This document shows, piece by piece, positions 13,925 to 20,643 of a stretch of DNA of 22,820 nt. This stretch comes from a virus, in IMG/VR virus record IMGVR_UViG_3300032092_000278, positions 1 through 22,820 of that record; one strand, written 5' to 3'. The notes beneath the pieces were generated by a model. That model saw only the letters and a list, made by a program, of their open reading frames with translations, was not told the origin of the DNA and made no database searches. The position numbers and the translations under genes are program-made. Position 1 is the stretch's first letter; every line of letters begins with the position of its first letter.

Positions 13925-14344
13925 TTATTTAGTTTTCTTACCAATGTTATATTTAGGAACAAGTTCCCATTCGTTTTTCTCTTTAAAAGAGACAACTTTA
14001 ATTTGAGACAAAGATGCCTTTTGCTCAGACTGCGTTGGATGTAGAATCTTTAATAGATCCCAATCTTGCAATAAGCCAGCAATAGCATTTCTTCTCTCAA
14101 TATCGCCACTCGTGATGTTAGATTCTTTACCATCAAGAGCAAACAATTCTTTGAAATGCACAATGAAGTATCTACCTTGCTTATGTAAAATATGGCAAGA
14201 TTGATACAATGTGTTTTCTTTTCTGGAAGCAATCCCGATTCGGGTAAGTGTCTCACGAACCTTCAAAAAATTATCTGGTTCAGGTAATATCACTTCAAGC
14301 ATCGACTCAGGAGTCCAGTCGTAATAAATCAATTCGACAGTCAT
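13925..14344 (-). CDS. regA: Translational repressor RegA
   Basis: RNA-binding protein that blocks translation of many early phage mRNAs by covering their start regions. The 139-aa product matches T4 RegA (122 aa) through FLKVRETLTRIGIASRKENTLYQSCHILHKQGRYFIVHFKELFALDG and the ending VVSFKEKNEWELVPKYNIGK. It has about 14 extra residues at the N-terminus; the ATG at 14344 is preferred because AGGTGG precedes it, while the internal ATG (MLEVILPEP), which corresponds to the T4 start, has only a weak site. Start shares a base with the gp62 stop, as in T4, where regA is also next to 62. Confidence 0.96.
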   Translation of the reverse strand: MTVELIYYDWTPESMLEVILPEPDNFLKVRETLTRIGIASRKENTLYQSCHILHKQGRYFIVHFKELFALDGKESNITSGDIERRNAIAGLLQDWDLLKILHPTQSEQKASLSQIKVVSFKEKNEWELVPKYNIGKKTK

Positions 14345-14721
14345 TATTTTCCACCTTTGTATAATTTTTCTTTTATCATAACTAATTGATCCTCAGAGAG
14401 AACGCTGAGTGCTTCCACTGCCTTCTCATCAGAATAACCAAAGTATTCTTTTACAAGTCGAATCGATTCTGTCTCGGCATCTTTTTTATGCCATTTACTG
14501 AACCTTTTCTTCTTGGAGATACTATTTAGTAAAAAAGAAAATTGCCAATCCTCTGGGATACCTGCATTACGATTCATCTCGTTTGCATAAAGGACTGTAT
14601 CGGGGAAATAAGATAACCCTCTATTAATAAGGAATGGTTTATAATCCTTACTTGCTAGTGGGTCTTCGAATAGGTCTTTCTTGGTCGTGTTAATTGCATT
14701 AATAAAGTCAAAAGGTGTCAT
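14344..14721 (-). CDS. 62: Clamp-loader small subunit (T4 gp62)
   Basis: Partner of gp44 in the ATPase complex that loads the gp45 clamp. The 125-aa product is shorter than T4 gp62 (187 aa) but carries the segments of the short marine-phage form: INTTKKDLFEDP near the start, FLINRGLSYFPDTVLYANEMN (residues ~30-50), FSFLLNSISKKKRFSKWHKK and LYKGGK at the end. No ATPase motif, as expected for this subunit. Order 44-62-regA is conserved, though two genes lie between 44 and 62 here. Confidence 0.9.
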   Translation of the reverse strand: MTPFDFINAINTTKKDLFEDPLASKDYKPFLINRGLSYFPDTVLYANEMNRNAGIPEDWQFSFLLNSISKKKRFSKWHKKDAETESIRLVKEYFGYSDEKAVEALSVLSEDQLVMIKEKLYKGGK

Positions 14722-15326
14722 AATATATCGCCATAGGATTCGGTATTAAAAGATAAAACCATCCTGTCTTTGGTTTGATTTATCTGGTGGTTAGAACCAT
14801 GTTCGATCCATCCAGGAAATAGAATTAAATCTCCTGTGTTGGGTTTAAATGTAGACCATTCATAAGCATACTCAGTAGGAGTATCGCCCAACACAACGTA
14901 TTTAATATATGGGTTAGGATTCTTTAAAACTAAATGACTGCTACTATCATCAACATTAATGTAAAGTGCTCCAGCAATCACAGACTTTGAATGAGTATGA
15001 TCAATTAAAATACTACCTTCCTGCTGAGTGTTTGTCCAAGAATTTGTTATTCTAACTGCAGGAAAGTTATGTTTAATTTTATACTCTTCTATAACTACAG
15101 TCAAATTTTTAACTAGATCTTTTAATTCTGGAATGTTCTTAACTATATCAGATAAAATATCTTGGTTTAACGAGAAGTTTGATGCAGCTTCACCAACAAA
15201 TGCTCCGTATGGTTCTAGTGGTTTATTTTGAATGTAGTTAAAGATAAGACCACATTCTTCTTTCGATAAGAACTCTGGAGCACGAATGACTAATGTTGGA
15301 AATAAATTATACGTTTCTGTGTTCAT
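14718..15326 (-). CDS. Putative 2OG-Fe(II) oxygenase (2OG-FeII_Oxy_5 type)
   Basis: A 202-aa oxygenase-like protein inserted between clamp-loader genes. It has NSWTN, SILIDHTHSKSVIAGALYINVD (H110, H112), NPNPYI, GDLILFPGWIEHGSNHQIN (H176) and R188 in DRMVLSFNT, the pattern of a family common in marine phages. The first ligand motif looks like H-x-H rather than H-x-D. Substrate unknown. The ATG at 15326 overlaps the preceding stop (ATGA) and has no strong ribosome site, so coupling is likely. The stop overlaps gp62 in the same way. Confidence 0.9.
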   Translation of the reverse strand: MNTETYNLFPTLVIRAPEFLSKEECGLIFNYIQNKPLEPYGAFVGEAASNFSLNQDILSDIVKNIPELKDLVKNLTVVIEEYKIKHNFPAVRITNSWTNTQQEGSILIDHTHSKSVIAGALYINVDDSSSHLVLKNPNPYIKYVVLGDTPTEYAYEWSTFKPNTGDLILFPGWIEHGSNHQINQTKDRMVLSFNTESYGDIL

Positions 15327-15652
15327 GAGTAAAACCCAGTTTGGGAAAGATTACTCTCGGCACATCCAAAAGATTTTCCAGGATATCGTTTTCTAAGATT
15401 AGTTTCTACTTCGTCTTTGGTTGAACCCTGTGCCATAAATTCATTGGTTTCTCTATCGTAAACATAGAATGTATTATTATGTTTTTCGATAGTGATTTGA
15501 ATAGACTCTTCATCTTGTTCACTAGATTCTTGCAAACGATCAAGCAATTTTTCTGTGATTTGTTTAGCGTGTTCTTCTCTTGCTTTCCATCCAGACACTG
15601 CTCCACCGAGCCATACAATAAATGTATATACTACTAAAAGAATAAATTCCAT
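15323..15652 (-). CDS. Unknown protein with N-terminal membrane helix, 109 aa
   Basis: Residues ~3-20 (FILLVVYTFIVWLGGAVSG) form a probable membrane helix or signal anchor. A charged helix follows (REEHAKQITEKLLDRLQESSEQDEE), then a strand-rich part (IQITIEKHNNTFYVYDRETNEFMAQG) and a short helical end. I recall proteins of this layout in T4-like phages of aquatic bacteria, without known function. The ATG at 15652 lies 7 bases after the gp44 stop with a weak GAGG site. Confidence 0.85.
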   Translation of the reverse strand: MEFILLVVYTFIVWLGGAVSGWKAREEHAKQITEKLLDRLQESSEQDEESIQITIEKHNNTFYVYDRETNEFMAQGSTKDEVETNLRKRYPGKSFGCAESNLSQTGFYS

Positions 15653-15659
15653 GTTAGCC

Positions 15660-16613
15660 TCATTTGAATTTACAGTTAGCCATAACTTCTGTAAGTGCTG
15701 CCATAATATTTAGTTCATGGTCAGCTACAAATGCTGCTTTATACTGATAGTCAGCCAGTGTTAAAACAAGTTGAGGAATACTATTGGGATCCATATTGAC
15801 AGATGCGGTATCATACAACTCACGGAATAGACTTGTCGTGTCTGCATCAGTTTGTTTGGCAACCCACTTACGCACTTCGGTAAAGTTCTTATCCTTGAGT
15901 AACTTAACCAAGTCTTTAAATGACTCTTCTGACATATTAAGAAGAATGCCAGAGTCGATCTTACCAGATACGGAATAGCGTTGGAGTTCATTTAGAATCC
16001 TACGATAGTCAGGGAAGTGTTTTGTGATTAGTTCGGCAACTACTTTAGGATCGAATTCGATGTTCTCTTGTTTGAGAATCTGAACGGCTCTCTTGAAGAA
16101 AGTTGCAGCGATCTCTTGTTTGTCTTTTGAATCAATCTTGAATTCAATCACAGCACAACGACTGTGGAGTGGTTCAATGATACGATTCTTAAAGTTACAT
16201 GTGAAGATGAAACGACAGTTGCCAGAGAATTCTTCAATAAAAGATCTCAATGCAGGTTGAACCGATTGAGCATTCATGTAGTCTGCTTCATCAACGATAA
16301 CGACTTTCTTGGCATCAGTAAGAGATACGGTAGAAGCAAATCCCTTAATTGTAGTTCGAAGAACATCAATTGAACGACCTTCATCAGATCCGTTTACTAG
16401 GATATACTCAGCACCGATTTCGTTACATAGTGCTTTTGCTACTGTAGTTTTACCTACACCTGCTGTTCCTGAGAATAGGAATGAGGGTAGTTCACCTTGT
16501 GTGATGTATTGTTTGAATGTATCTTTAAGTGCCTGTGGTAGTACACAATCATCAATCTTCTGTGGACGATACTTTTCTACCCACAAGAATTGGTCTTCAC
16601 GACTATCAATCAT
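15660..16613 (-). CDS. 44: Clamp-loader large subunit (T4 gp44, AAA+ ATPase)
   Basis: ATPase that opens and loads the gp45 sliding clamp with gp62. The 317-aa product (T4: 319) shows WVEKYRPQKIDD at the start, Walker A SGTAGVGKTT (48-57), Walker B VVIVDEAD (to 111), sensor 1 FTCN (137-140) and the SRC arginine-finger motif (151-153), ending in helical collar sequence. ATG at 16613 follows GGAG. Upstream a terminator-like hairpin separates it from gp45, and its leader holds TTTATTATGGAG, also found before two other genes. Confidence 0.98.
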   Translation of the reverse strand: MIDSREDQFLWVEKYRPQKIDDCVLPQALKDTFKQYITQGELPSFLFSGTAGVGKTTVAKALCNEIGAEYILVNGSDEGRSIDVLRTTIKGFASTVSLTDAKKVVIVDEADYMNAQSVQPALRSFIEEFSGNCRFIFTCNFKNRIIEPLHSRCAVIEFKIDSKDKQEIAATFFKRAVQILKQENIEFDPKVVAELITKHFPDYRRILNELQRYSVSGKIDSGILLNMSEESFKDLVKLLKDKNFTEVRKWVAKQTDADTTSLFRELYDTASVNMDPNSIPQLVLTLADYQYKAAFVADHELNIMAALTEVMANCKFK

Positions 16614-16618
16614 AATAA

Positions 16619-16630
16619 CTCCATAATAAA
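16619..16630 (-). promoter_or_regulatory. Shared leader motif TTTATTATGGAG before gp44
   Basis: Includes the ribosome site. The same 12 bases lie before the HTH gene (18780-18791) and the AAA+ ATPase gene (20644-20655). A common translational operator, for example for RegA, is one possible reading. Confidence 0.5.
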
Positions 16631-16654
16631 AAGAAGAGAGTAATTATACTCTCT
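16626..16654 (-). terminator. Terminator-like hairpin between gp45 and gp44
   Basis: Minus strand AGAGAGTA, loop TAAT, TACTCTCT (16654-16635), followed by TCTTTTT. It has an AT-containing stem, so it is probably leaky. It would let the clamp gene be transcribed more than the loader genes behind it. Confidence 0.7.
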
Positions 16655-16660
16655 CTAAAA

Positions 16661-17320
16661 TCAAAATTCAAATGTAGAATCTGCTTCAACTGCTACATAA
16701 TACACCAAGTCAGTATTTGGTGATTTGAAACGAGAGATCTTCTTGCTGGAAATGCTAACATCGTAATCTCCAGGAAGCATCTTTAGATTCTCAACTTTTA
16801 AGTTTACCTTAAAAGTCTTATCGGTATCGCCAACTGGTTCGCTGAAAGAGTTACCAGAAGCATTCTTTTTATCGCCAACGACAGCAACTACCTTACTGCC
16901 ATCACCAACGATTGATACATCGGCTGCACGAAGGACTGAAGAAGTTTTCTTAATCATATCCAACATACTTGAAGACATGCGGAAGTTAATCTCTGCTTCA
17001 GGGAATGTAATTGCTTTCTGAGGAGCAGTTAAGTTCGATGCATCAGCTGCAAAGAATTTGATATTCATACTACCTTGCTTGATAGAAACATACTTGTCTT
17101 GGAAGTCCAACTCTGGATCTTCGAACAAAGACATCGCACCTAGAAACTCATTGAGGTCATAGATGGCAAAGTCTGGAAAGGTTTCTGTCACTGTGGCATC
17201 TGCCATGACATTCTTCTGTCCTGAGATTGTTGCTAGTTTGTTACCTTGCTTCAAGAGAAGATTGCTGTTGATGCCAGCAAAGTTCTTGATTAGGTTTACA
17301 GTTTCTTTAGATAATTTCAT
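16661..17320 (-). CDS. 45: Sliding clamp (T4 gp45)
   Basis: Trimeric processivity factor that holds gp43 on DNA and, in T4, activates late transcription. The 219-aa product (T4: 228) has MKLSKETVNLIKNFAGINSN, then DFAIYDLNEFLGAMSLFEDPELDF, and the closing strand SISSKKISRF with LVYYVAVEADSTFEF, all as in gp45. ATG at 17320 has AAAAGGAAA upstream. It has its own promoter and a terminator-like hairpin behind it, consistent with the known need for excess clamp. Confidence 0.97.
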   Translation of the reverse strand: MKLSKETVNLIKNFAGINSNLLLKQGNKLATISGQKNVMADATVTETFPDFAIYDLNEFLGAMSLFEDPELDFQDKYVSIKQGSMNIKFFAADASNLTAPQKAITFPEAEINFRMSSSMLDMIKKTSSVLRAADVSIVGDGSKVVAVVGDKKNASGNSFSEPVGDTDKTFKVNLKVENLKMLPGDYDVSISSKKISRFKSPNTDLVYYVAVEADSTFEF

Positions 17321-17360
17321 AGGGTTTCCTTTTCAAATTGTACATTACTATGTATAAAAT

Positions 17361-17389
17361 ATTATACCTCAGAACGAGGTATTTGACAA
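17361..17389 (-). promoter_or_regulatory. Sigma70-type promoter of gp45 with inverted repeat
   Basis: Minus strand TTGTCA (17389-17384), 17 bases, TATAAT (17366-17361). A perfect 7-base inverted repeat, ATACCTC and GAGGTAT with five bases between (17364-17382), covers the spacer and part of the -10, a typical place for a repressor site. Confidence 0.8.
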
Positions 17390-17391
17390 AT

Positions 17392-17580
17392 TTATTTTGA
17401 TGTTACTTTTAACTCTAAACCGATTGCAGTCAACCAAGTGTTTAGTCGTTCAGCCACAATTGATGGATCTTTTGGATTAGTAAAATCAATGTTCATATCC
17501 ATTACAGTATCACCAGACTGGTCTTCACGAGAGTTGTATCGTAAAGAAAAGTCTTCATTTATTTTCACATTCTTAGCCAT
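17392..17580 (-). CDS. Small unknown protein, 62 aa
   Basis: A 62-aa protein reading MAKNVKINEDFSLRYNSRE, a middle strand MDMNIDF and a helix VAERLNTWLTAIGLELKV. I do not recognise it, though the closing 'LN-WL-AIG--L-V' looks like a conserved motif. The ATG at 17580 follows AAGGAATAATT and lies two bases after the preceding stop. The gp45 promoter follows directly. Confidence 0.82.
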   Translation of the reverse strand: MAKNVKINEDFSLRYNSREDQSGDTVMDMNIDFTNPKDPSIVAERLNTWLTAIGLELKVTSK

Positions 17581-17582
17581 AA

Positions 17583-17915
17583 TTATTCCTTAGAGTATTT
17601 CACATCGTGTTCGTGCAAGAACATTAAGCAACACATTGCGTGTGCTAGGTGATTCTTTCCAGTTTCGGGATCGTTTTGCTCTCCCTCTTTCCATGCCCAC
17701 AGATGTCTTTGCATCGCATCAAAGTATCTACGCTTTGAATCTGGAACATGCTTCCAATTATCTGGTTCGTATTTCTCCGCCCCAAATGTTAGAATTTCTA
17801 CAGTCGCTTTTAATGCGAGTGGTGGCAGTAAACCATATTGTAGTTTACCACCATCAAATTTACGACCACCTGTGGTGGCATTTTGCGATTTCTTTACGTC
17901 TTCTTTAGTTGCCAT
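17583..17915 (-). CDS. Putative dATP/dGTP diphosphohydrolase-like protein (DUF5664-like)
   Basis: A 110-aa protein with GGRKFDGGKLQYGLLPPLAL, VEILTFGAEKYEPDNWKHV, RRYFDAMQRHLWAWKEGE, DPETGKNHLAHAMCCLMFLHE. These blocks match my memory of a phage family related to MazG-type nucleotide pyrophosphatases (dATP/dGTP diphosphohydrolase N-terminal domain). Acidic residues in the EKY and the HLAHA region would hold Mg2+. It could trim dNTP pools or remove odd nucleotides; the exact substrate is not deducible. Start overlaps the preceding stop (TAATG). Confidence 0.85.
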   Translation of the reverse strand: MATKEDVKKSQNATTGGRKFDGGKLQYGLLPPLALKATVEILTFGAEKYEPDNWKHVPDSKRRYFDAMQRHLWAWKEGEQNDPETGKNHLAHAMCCLMFLHEHDVKYSKE

Positions 17916-18454
17916 TATTCAATTTCCATTACAAAGTTGATAACAATTCTTCTCTTGTTAAGAATTGGATTAGATGCCCTATGATCCATTATAGATTTAA
18001 AATAAAACGCAGTTCCTTTTTTAGGAGTGCATGTTACAATATCATTCCCATCATAAACAACAGTATCACCATCAGAATCTTCAACATAATATACCATAGA
18101 AACAACACTGGTACATGGTGAATCTTTTGCTATGTCTGTATGTATTGAATTCTGTATCTGCTCTTCTGTTACTTTTAGTTGAGTCAGTAAATTTATTTTT
18201 ATTCGTACTAAGTTTACAATTTTAAAAGAAGTTTGTTCTTCAAAAGATTGTATAATAGGTTTTAATGATTCAAATATTGGTGAAGATATATTGTTATCTT
18301 TTAATACTGTATGGATAAATTGGAATCCATCGTCTCCACCATTACCATATTCACCAGTAGTAGAATCATTATAGTACCATGGAAAATTCGCACTCGATAT
18401 TTCTTCAGAAAGTTTATCCTGTAGTTCTTTTGGAATTATACTTTCTATAATCAT
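17915..18454 (-). CDS. 2OG-Fe(II) oxygenase, prolyl-4-hydroxylase-like
   Basis: A 179-aa oxygenase-like protein. It shows SIHTDIAKDSPCTSVVSMVYYV with H105 and D107, strand TVVYDG, GTAFYFKSIMDHRASNP with H158, and KRRIVINFVME with R168 or R169, matching the H-x-D ... H ... R layout of P4H-type dioxygenases. Substrate unknown. The start is unsure: ATG at 18454 (MIIESIIPKEL) fits related proteins best, but no Shine-Dalgarno precedes it; an in-frame GTG at 18475 also lacks one. A 9-bp hairpin ends 11 bases before the ATG. Stop overlaps the next start (TAATG). Confidence 0.85.
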   Translation of the reverse strand: MIIESIIPKELQDKLSEEISSANFPWYYNDSTTGEYGNGGDDGFQFIHTVLKDNNISSPIFESLKPIIQSFEEQTSFKIVNLVRIKINLLTQLKVTEEQIQNSIHTDIAKDSPCTSVVSMVYYVEDSDGDTVVYDGNDIVTCTPKKGTAFYFKSIMDHRASNPILNKRRIVINFVMEIE

Positions 18455-18465
18455 AATGATATGAC

Positions 18466-18495
18466 AAATGGACACTCAGTTAAGAATGTCCATTT
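18466..18495 (-). promoter_or_regulatory. 9-bp hairpin between HTH gene and oxygenase
   Basis: AAATGGACA and TGTCCATTT pair around a 12-base loop. It follows the HTH gene stop and ends 11 bases before the oxygenase ATG. TATAAATG (late-promoter-like, one mismatch) overlaps its first arm on the minus strand. Terminator or translation control are both possible. Confidence 0.55.
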
Positions 18496-18508
18496 ATAAC
18501 TCACTTAA

Positions 18509-18769
18509 TTAGGCTGTACGAGTAAATACAGTAGAACCAGCATAGCGGTTAGCCAAAGAAACCATTGCACGAGTTGGTTTACCGATGCGGTATTTAACCA
18601 CTTCAGTGCCATTTACAACTGCTGGGTTAGAGTAAACACAGTAACCTTGCTCACGCAAGTTACGGATTGTGCTTGCAGGATGTGCAATACCGAAAGAGGA
18701 CTTGATCTGCTTAGCAGTAAAAGTCTTGCCTTTTTGTAGGTGCGATAAAAGAAGTTCTTGCTTGGACAT
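18509..18769 (-). CDS. Helix-turn-helix protein, 86 aa
   Basis: A small DNA-binding candidate: MSKQELLLSHLQKGKTFTAKQIKSSFGIAHPASTIRNLREQGYCVYSN is a winged HTH pattern in which 'TAKQI--SFGI-HPASTIRNLREQGY' holds the recognition helix (~30-40) and wing. It could be a transcription regulator of phage genes or a DNA-end/primer protein. The ATG at 18769 has GGAG ten bases upstream; the open frame extends in front without a better site. It lies between a strong terminator and a hairpin. Confidence 0.88.
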   Translation of the reverse strand: MSKQELLLSHLQKGKTFTAKQIKSSFGIAHPASTIRNLREQGYCVYSNPAVVNGTEVVKYRIGKPTRAMVSLANRYAGSTVFTRTA

Positions 18770-18779
18770 TATATAATAT

Positions 18780-18791
18780 CTCCATAATAAA
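18780..18791 (-). promoter_or_regulatory. Shared leader motif TTTATTATGGAG before the HTH gene
   Basis: Identical to the motif before gp44 and before the AAA+ ATPase gene; here the start codon is ten bases after GGAG. A promoter for the HTH gene is not evident. Confidence 0.5.
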
Positions 18792-18803
18792 CAGCCATCA
18801 AAT

Positions 18804-18841
18804 GAAAAAATCATCTGGGGCGATGGCAGTACCCCAGATGA
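18804..18841 (-). terminator. Strong rho-independent terminator
   Basis: Minus strand TCATCTGGGG, an 11-base loop, CCCCAGATGA (18841-18811), followed by TTTTTTC. Ten perfect base pairs with four G-C pairs and a T-tract. It ends the unit of the gene at 18857-19345. Confidence 0.9.
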
Positions 18842-18856
18842 CAGATAAAACTCTAA

Positions 18857-19345
18857 TTAAACAGTGATGCCATTCTCACGTAGGATTGCATTGAAGTCTT
18901 CTGCTTCGTCATTGAATTCAGCAGACTCATCAACAATCTTTTGAAGACGAGACATTTCCATCTTATCTTCAGTGGCAACTGCAGTCTTAGCAGGTGCTTT
19001 GACTTTAACAGTCTTGGCTTTCGCAAGTTTCGCAACTTTCGCTTTAGCCTTAGCTACTTTTGGAGTATTCTTCTCAGCCAATTCTTTGGCATAAGCAGAC
19101 AACTCGACATCAGTAGGAATCGGCAACTGGTATACACCACGCTCGATTTTGTTTTTATTGAACAACCAATTTGGGTATCCAATCTTTTCACCCTTCGCAC
19201 CAGTACGCTGGTCACGAATTGCATAATAAATTGCAGCACATTCCTTCAGAGTAATCTGAGGAGCATTCTTGTACTGTTTGTTGGACTCAAGAACAGCCAC
19301 AACAAAACGCTTTTGAGACAAAGTCAAGTTTGCAAATTTCAACAT
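18857..19345 (-). CDS. Unknown basic protein with Lys/Ala-rich linker, 162 aa
   Basis: A 162-aa protein in three parts. The N-terminal ~75 residues end with YPNWLFNKNKIERGVYQLP, which resembles YPLWLMKNKVGRGLYAI in the AAA+ ATPase encoded just upstream. A Lys/Ala-rich histone-like linker follows (~95-120, such as KVAKAKAKVAKLAKAK), and then an acidic helical tail (MSRLQKIVDESAEFNDEAEDF). The linker suggests DNA or RNA binding; the shared motif suggests a role with the ATPase. Own promoter and strong terminator. ATG at 19345 follows AAAAGGAAA. Confidence 0.87.
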   Translation of the reverse strand: MLKFANLTLSQKRFVVAVLESNKQYKNAPQITLKECAAIYYAIRDQRTGAKGEKIGYPNWLFNKNKIERGVYQLPIPTDVELSAYAKELAEKNTPKVAKAKAKVAKLAKAKTVKVKAPAKTAVATEDKMEMSRLQKIVDESAEFNDEAEDFNAILRENGITV

Positions 19346-19395
19346 AATATATTTCCTTTTAAAAGTTTCACAAAAATTTCTAACTAACAGATACT

Positions 19396-19424
19396 ATTAT
19401 ACTACAATTCCGAATTAAAGGCAA
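19396..19424 (-). promoter_or_regulatory. Sigma70-type promoter of the basic 162-aa protein
   Basis: Minus strand TTGCCT (19424-19419), 17 bases, TATAAT (19401-19396), then AGTATC. The spacer holds AATTC-G-GAATT, almost the palindrome seen in the promoter at 11252-11280. Confidence 0.82.
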
Positions 19425-19440
19425 GTTCTTTTTGTAATAA

Positions 19441-19458
19441 CCCTACAAAGTTGCAGGG
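19441..19458 (-). terminator. Weak hairpin after the AAA+ ATPase gene
   Basis: Minus strand CCCTGCAA pairs with TTGTAGGG (one G-U) around a very small loop, followed by TTATTACAAAAAG rather than a T-run. It belongs to the group of hairpins found between gene ends and promoters here. Confidence 0.4.
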
Positions 19459-19476
19459 ATTACTAAAGTATTACTT

Positions 19477-20637
19477 TTAGAAGGGAATCTCGTCGTCTGG
19501 CTTAGGTGTTTCTACTGCAACAGCCACTGGTTCAGGTTGTGGGTTTGCAACTTTATCGAACAAGTCAATGAATGCAGCTTTTGTTGCAGCATCAAAACGA
19601 TTGCAACACAACTCAACTGCTTTCATACGATCTTTAAAAATCGCAAAGGCACGAACAATATGGATCATACGACGAGTCGTAATTGTTTCATCCACACCAC
19701 CATCCTCGAAAGTGCGACGAATTGCTTCAGCCCACTTCACGAGTGTCTCTGCAAACTCGGCATCTAGACAGCCATAAGTTTCCATGAGATTCTTAATAAT
19801 CTTAACTTCGATTTTCGCATTTGGATATTCCTGTTCGAATGTAACAGCGAATCGCTCCAAGAATGCTTCGTTCAAGACGTTTGTACCGATGTAACGACCA
19901 TCGTCTGAACCCTTACCCTTAGTATTGGCAGTTGCAAAGATGTTGAATCCTTCTGCTGGAACAATCATCTCATTCTTGAGTTTGAAGTAATATGGCTTAC
20001 CCTCAAGAATCGGTTGCAAGCAAAGTAAAGTATTTGCTGAACCTGCATCGATCTCGTCAAGCAAGAGTGCAGTACCATTGCGCATGGCGATAAGGACTGG
20101 ACCCTCTACAATCTCCACATTACCATCTTCCAAAGTCTTGGAACCGATGAGTTGTTCTTCGTCTGTCATCATGTTGAGGTTAACACGAATCAATGGACGT
20201 TTGTGTTTGGCACAAATCTGTTCGACCATTGTTGACTTGCCATTCCCAGTTGGACCAGAAATATATGCAGGATAAAAGATACCAGACTTGATAATGTTTT
20301 CCAAATCGGTGTAGTTACCGAATGGAACAAAGTTGCTATCTTTCCTCGGGATCAACGCTGAGATGTCAGAGTAGTCTACCTTAAAGGATTCTTGTTTCAC
20401 AGGTTGTGCTTTCAGTGCAGTGTTTCCAACAACAGGGGTTGCACCACCATCAATAGCGTACAAACCACGACCAACTTTATTCTTCATAAGCCACAGAGGA
20501 TACTTCTCTGTCTTTAATGCTTTCATAACATTCAAAAGTTCTGGACGACTCACAGTGCCTTTAGTTGCAGTGTCAGGGTACATTTCTTTCATCTTTGATT
20601 CAAACGAATCACGGAACTGGTTATCAGTTTTTGCCAT
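19477..20637 (-). CDS. MoxR/CobS-like AAA+ ATPase
   Basis: A 386-aa AAA+ ATPase of the MoxR/CobS type. It has an N-terminal extension (~1-64) with the motif YPLWLMKNKVGRGLYAI, then Walker A GPTGNGKST (128-136), Walker B ALLLDEID (190-197), sensor 1 FATANT (234-239) and the ERF arginine-finger motif (261-263), with TTRRMIHIVRAFA as sensor 2. In cyanophages such genes are often named cobS (cobalt chelatase), but the pairing with a VWA protein upstream fits a general MoxR-VWA remodelling pair equally well. The ATG at 20637 is preferred; the ATG at 20649 overlaps the ribosome site GGAG. Confidence 0.92.
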   Translation of the reverse strand: MAKTDNQFRDSFESKMKEMYPDTATKGTVSRPELLNVMKALKTEKYPLWLMKNKVGRGLYAIDGGATPVVGNTALKAQPVKQESFKVDYSDISALIPRKDSNFVPFGNYTDLENIIKSGIFYPAYISGPTGNGKSTMVEQICAKHKRPLIRVNLNMMTDEEQLIGSKTLEDGNVEIVEGPVLIAMRNGTALLLDEIDAGSANTLLCLQPILEGKPYYFKLKNEMIVPAEGFNIFATANTKGKGSDDGRYIGTNVLNEAFLERFAVTFEQEYPNAKIEVKIIKNLMETYGCLDAEFAETLVKWAEAIRRTFEDGGVDETITTRRMIHIVRAFAIFKDRMKAVELCCNRFDAATKAAFIDLFDKVANPQPEPVAVAVETPKPDDEIPF

Positions 20638-20643
20638 CACATT

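Noticed and set aside
16641-16648. TATAAT on the minus strand between gp45 and gp44 as a promoter
   Set aside because: It is the loop and arms of the terminator-like hairpin and no -35 box lies 17 bases upstream.
18769-18803. TTGATG-N17-TATTAT as promoter for the HTH gene
   Set aside because: The ribosome site lies in the spacer and the start codon directly follows the -10, so a transcript from it would miss the start.
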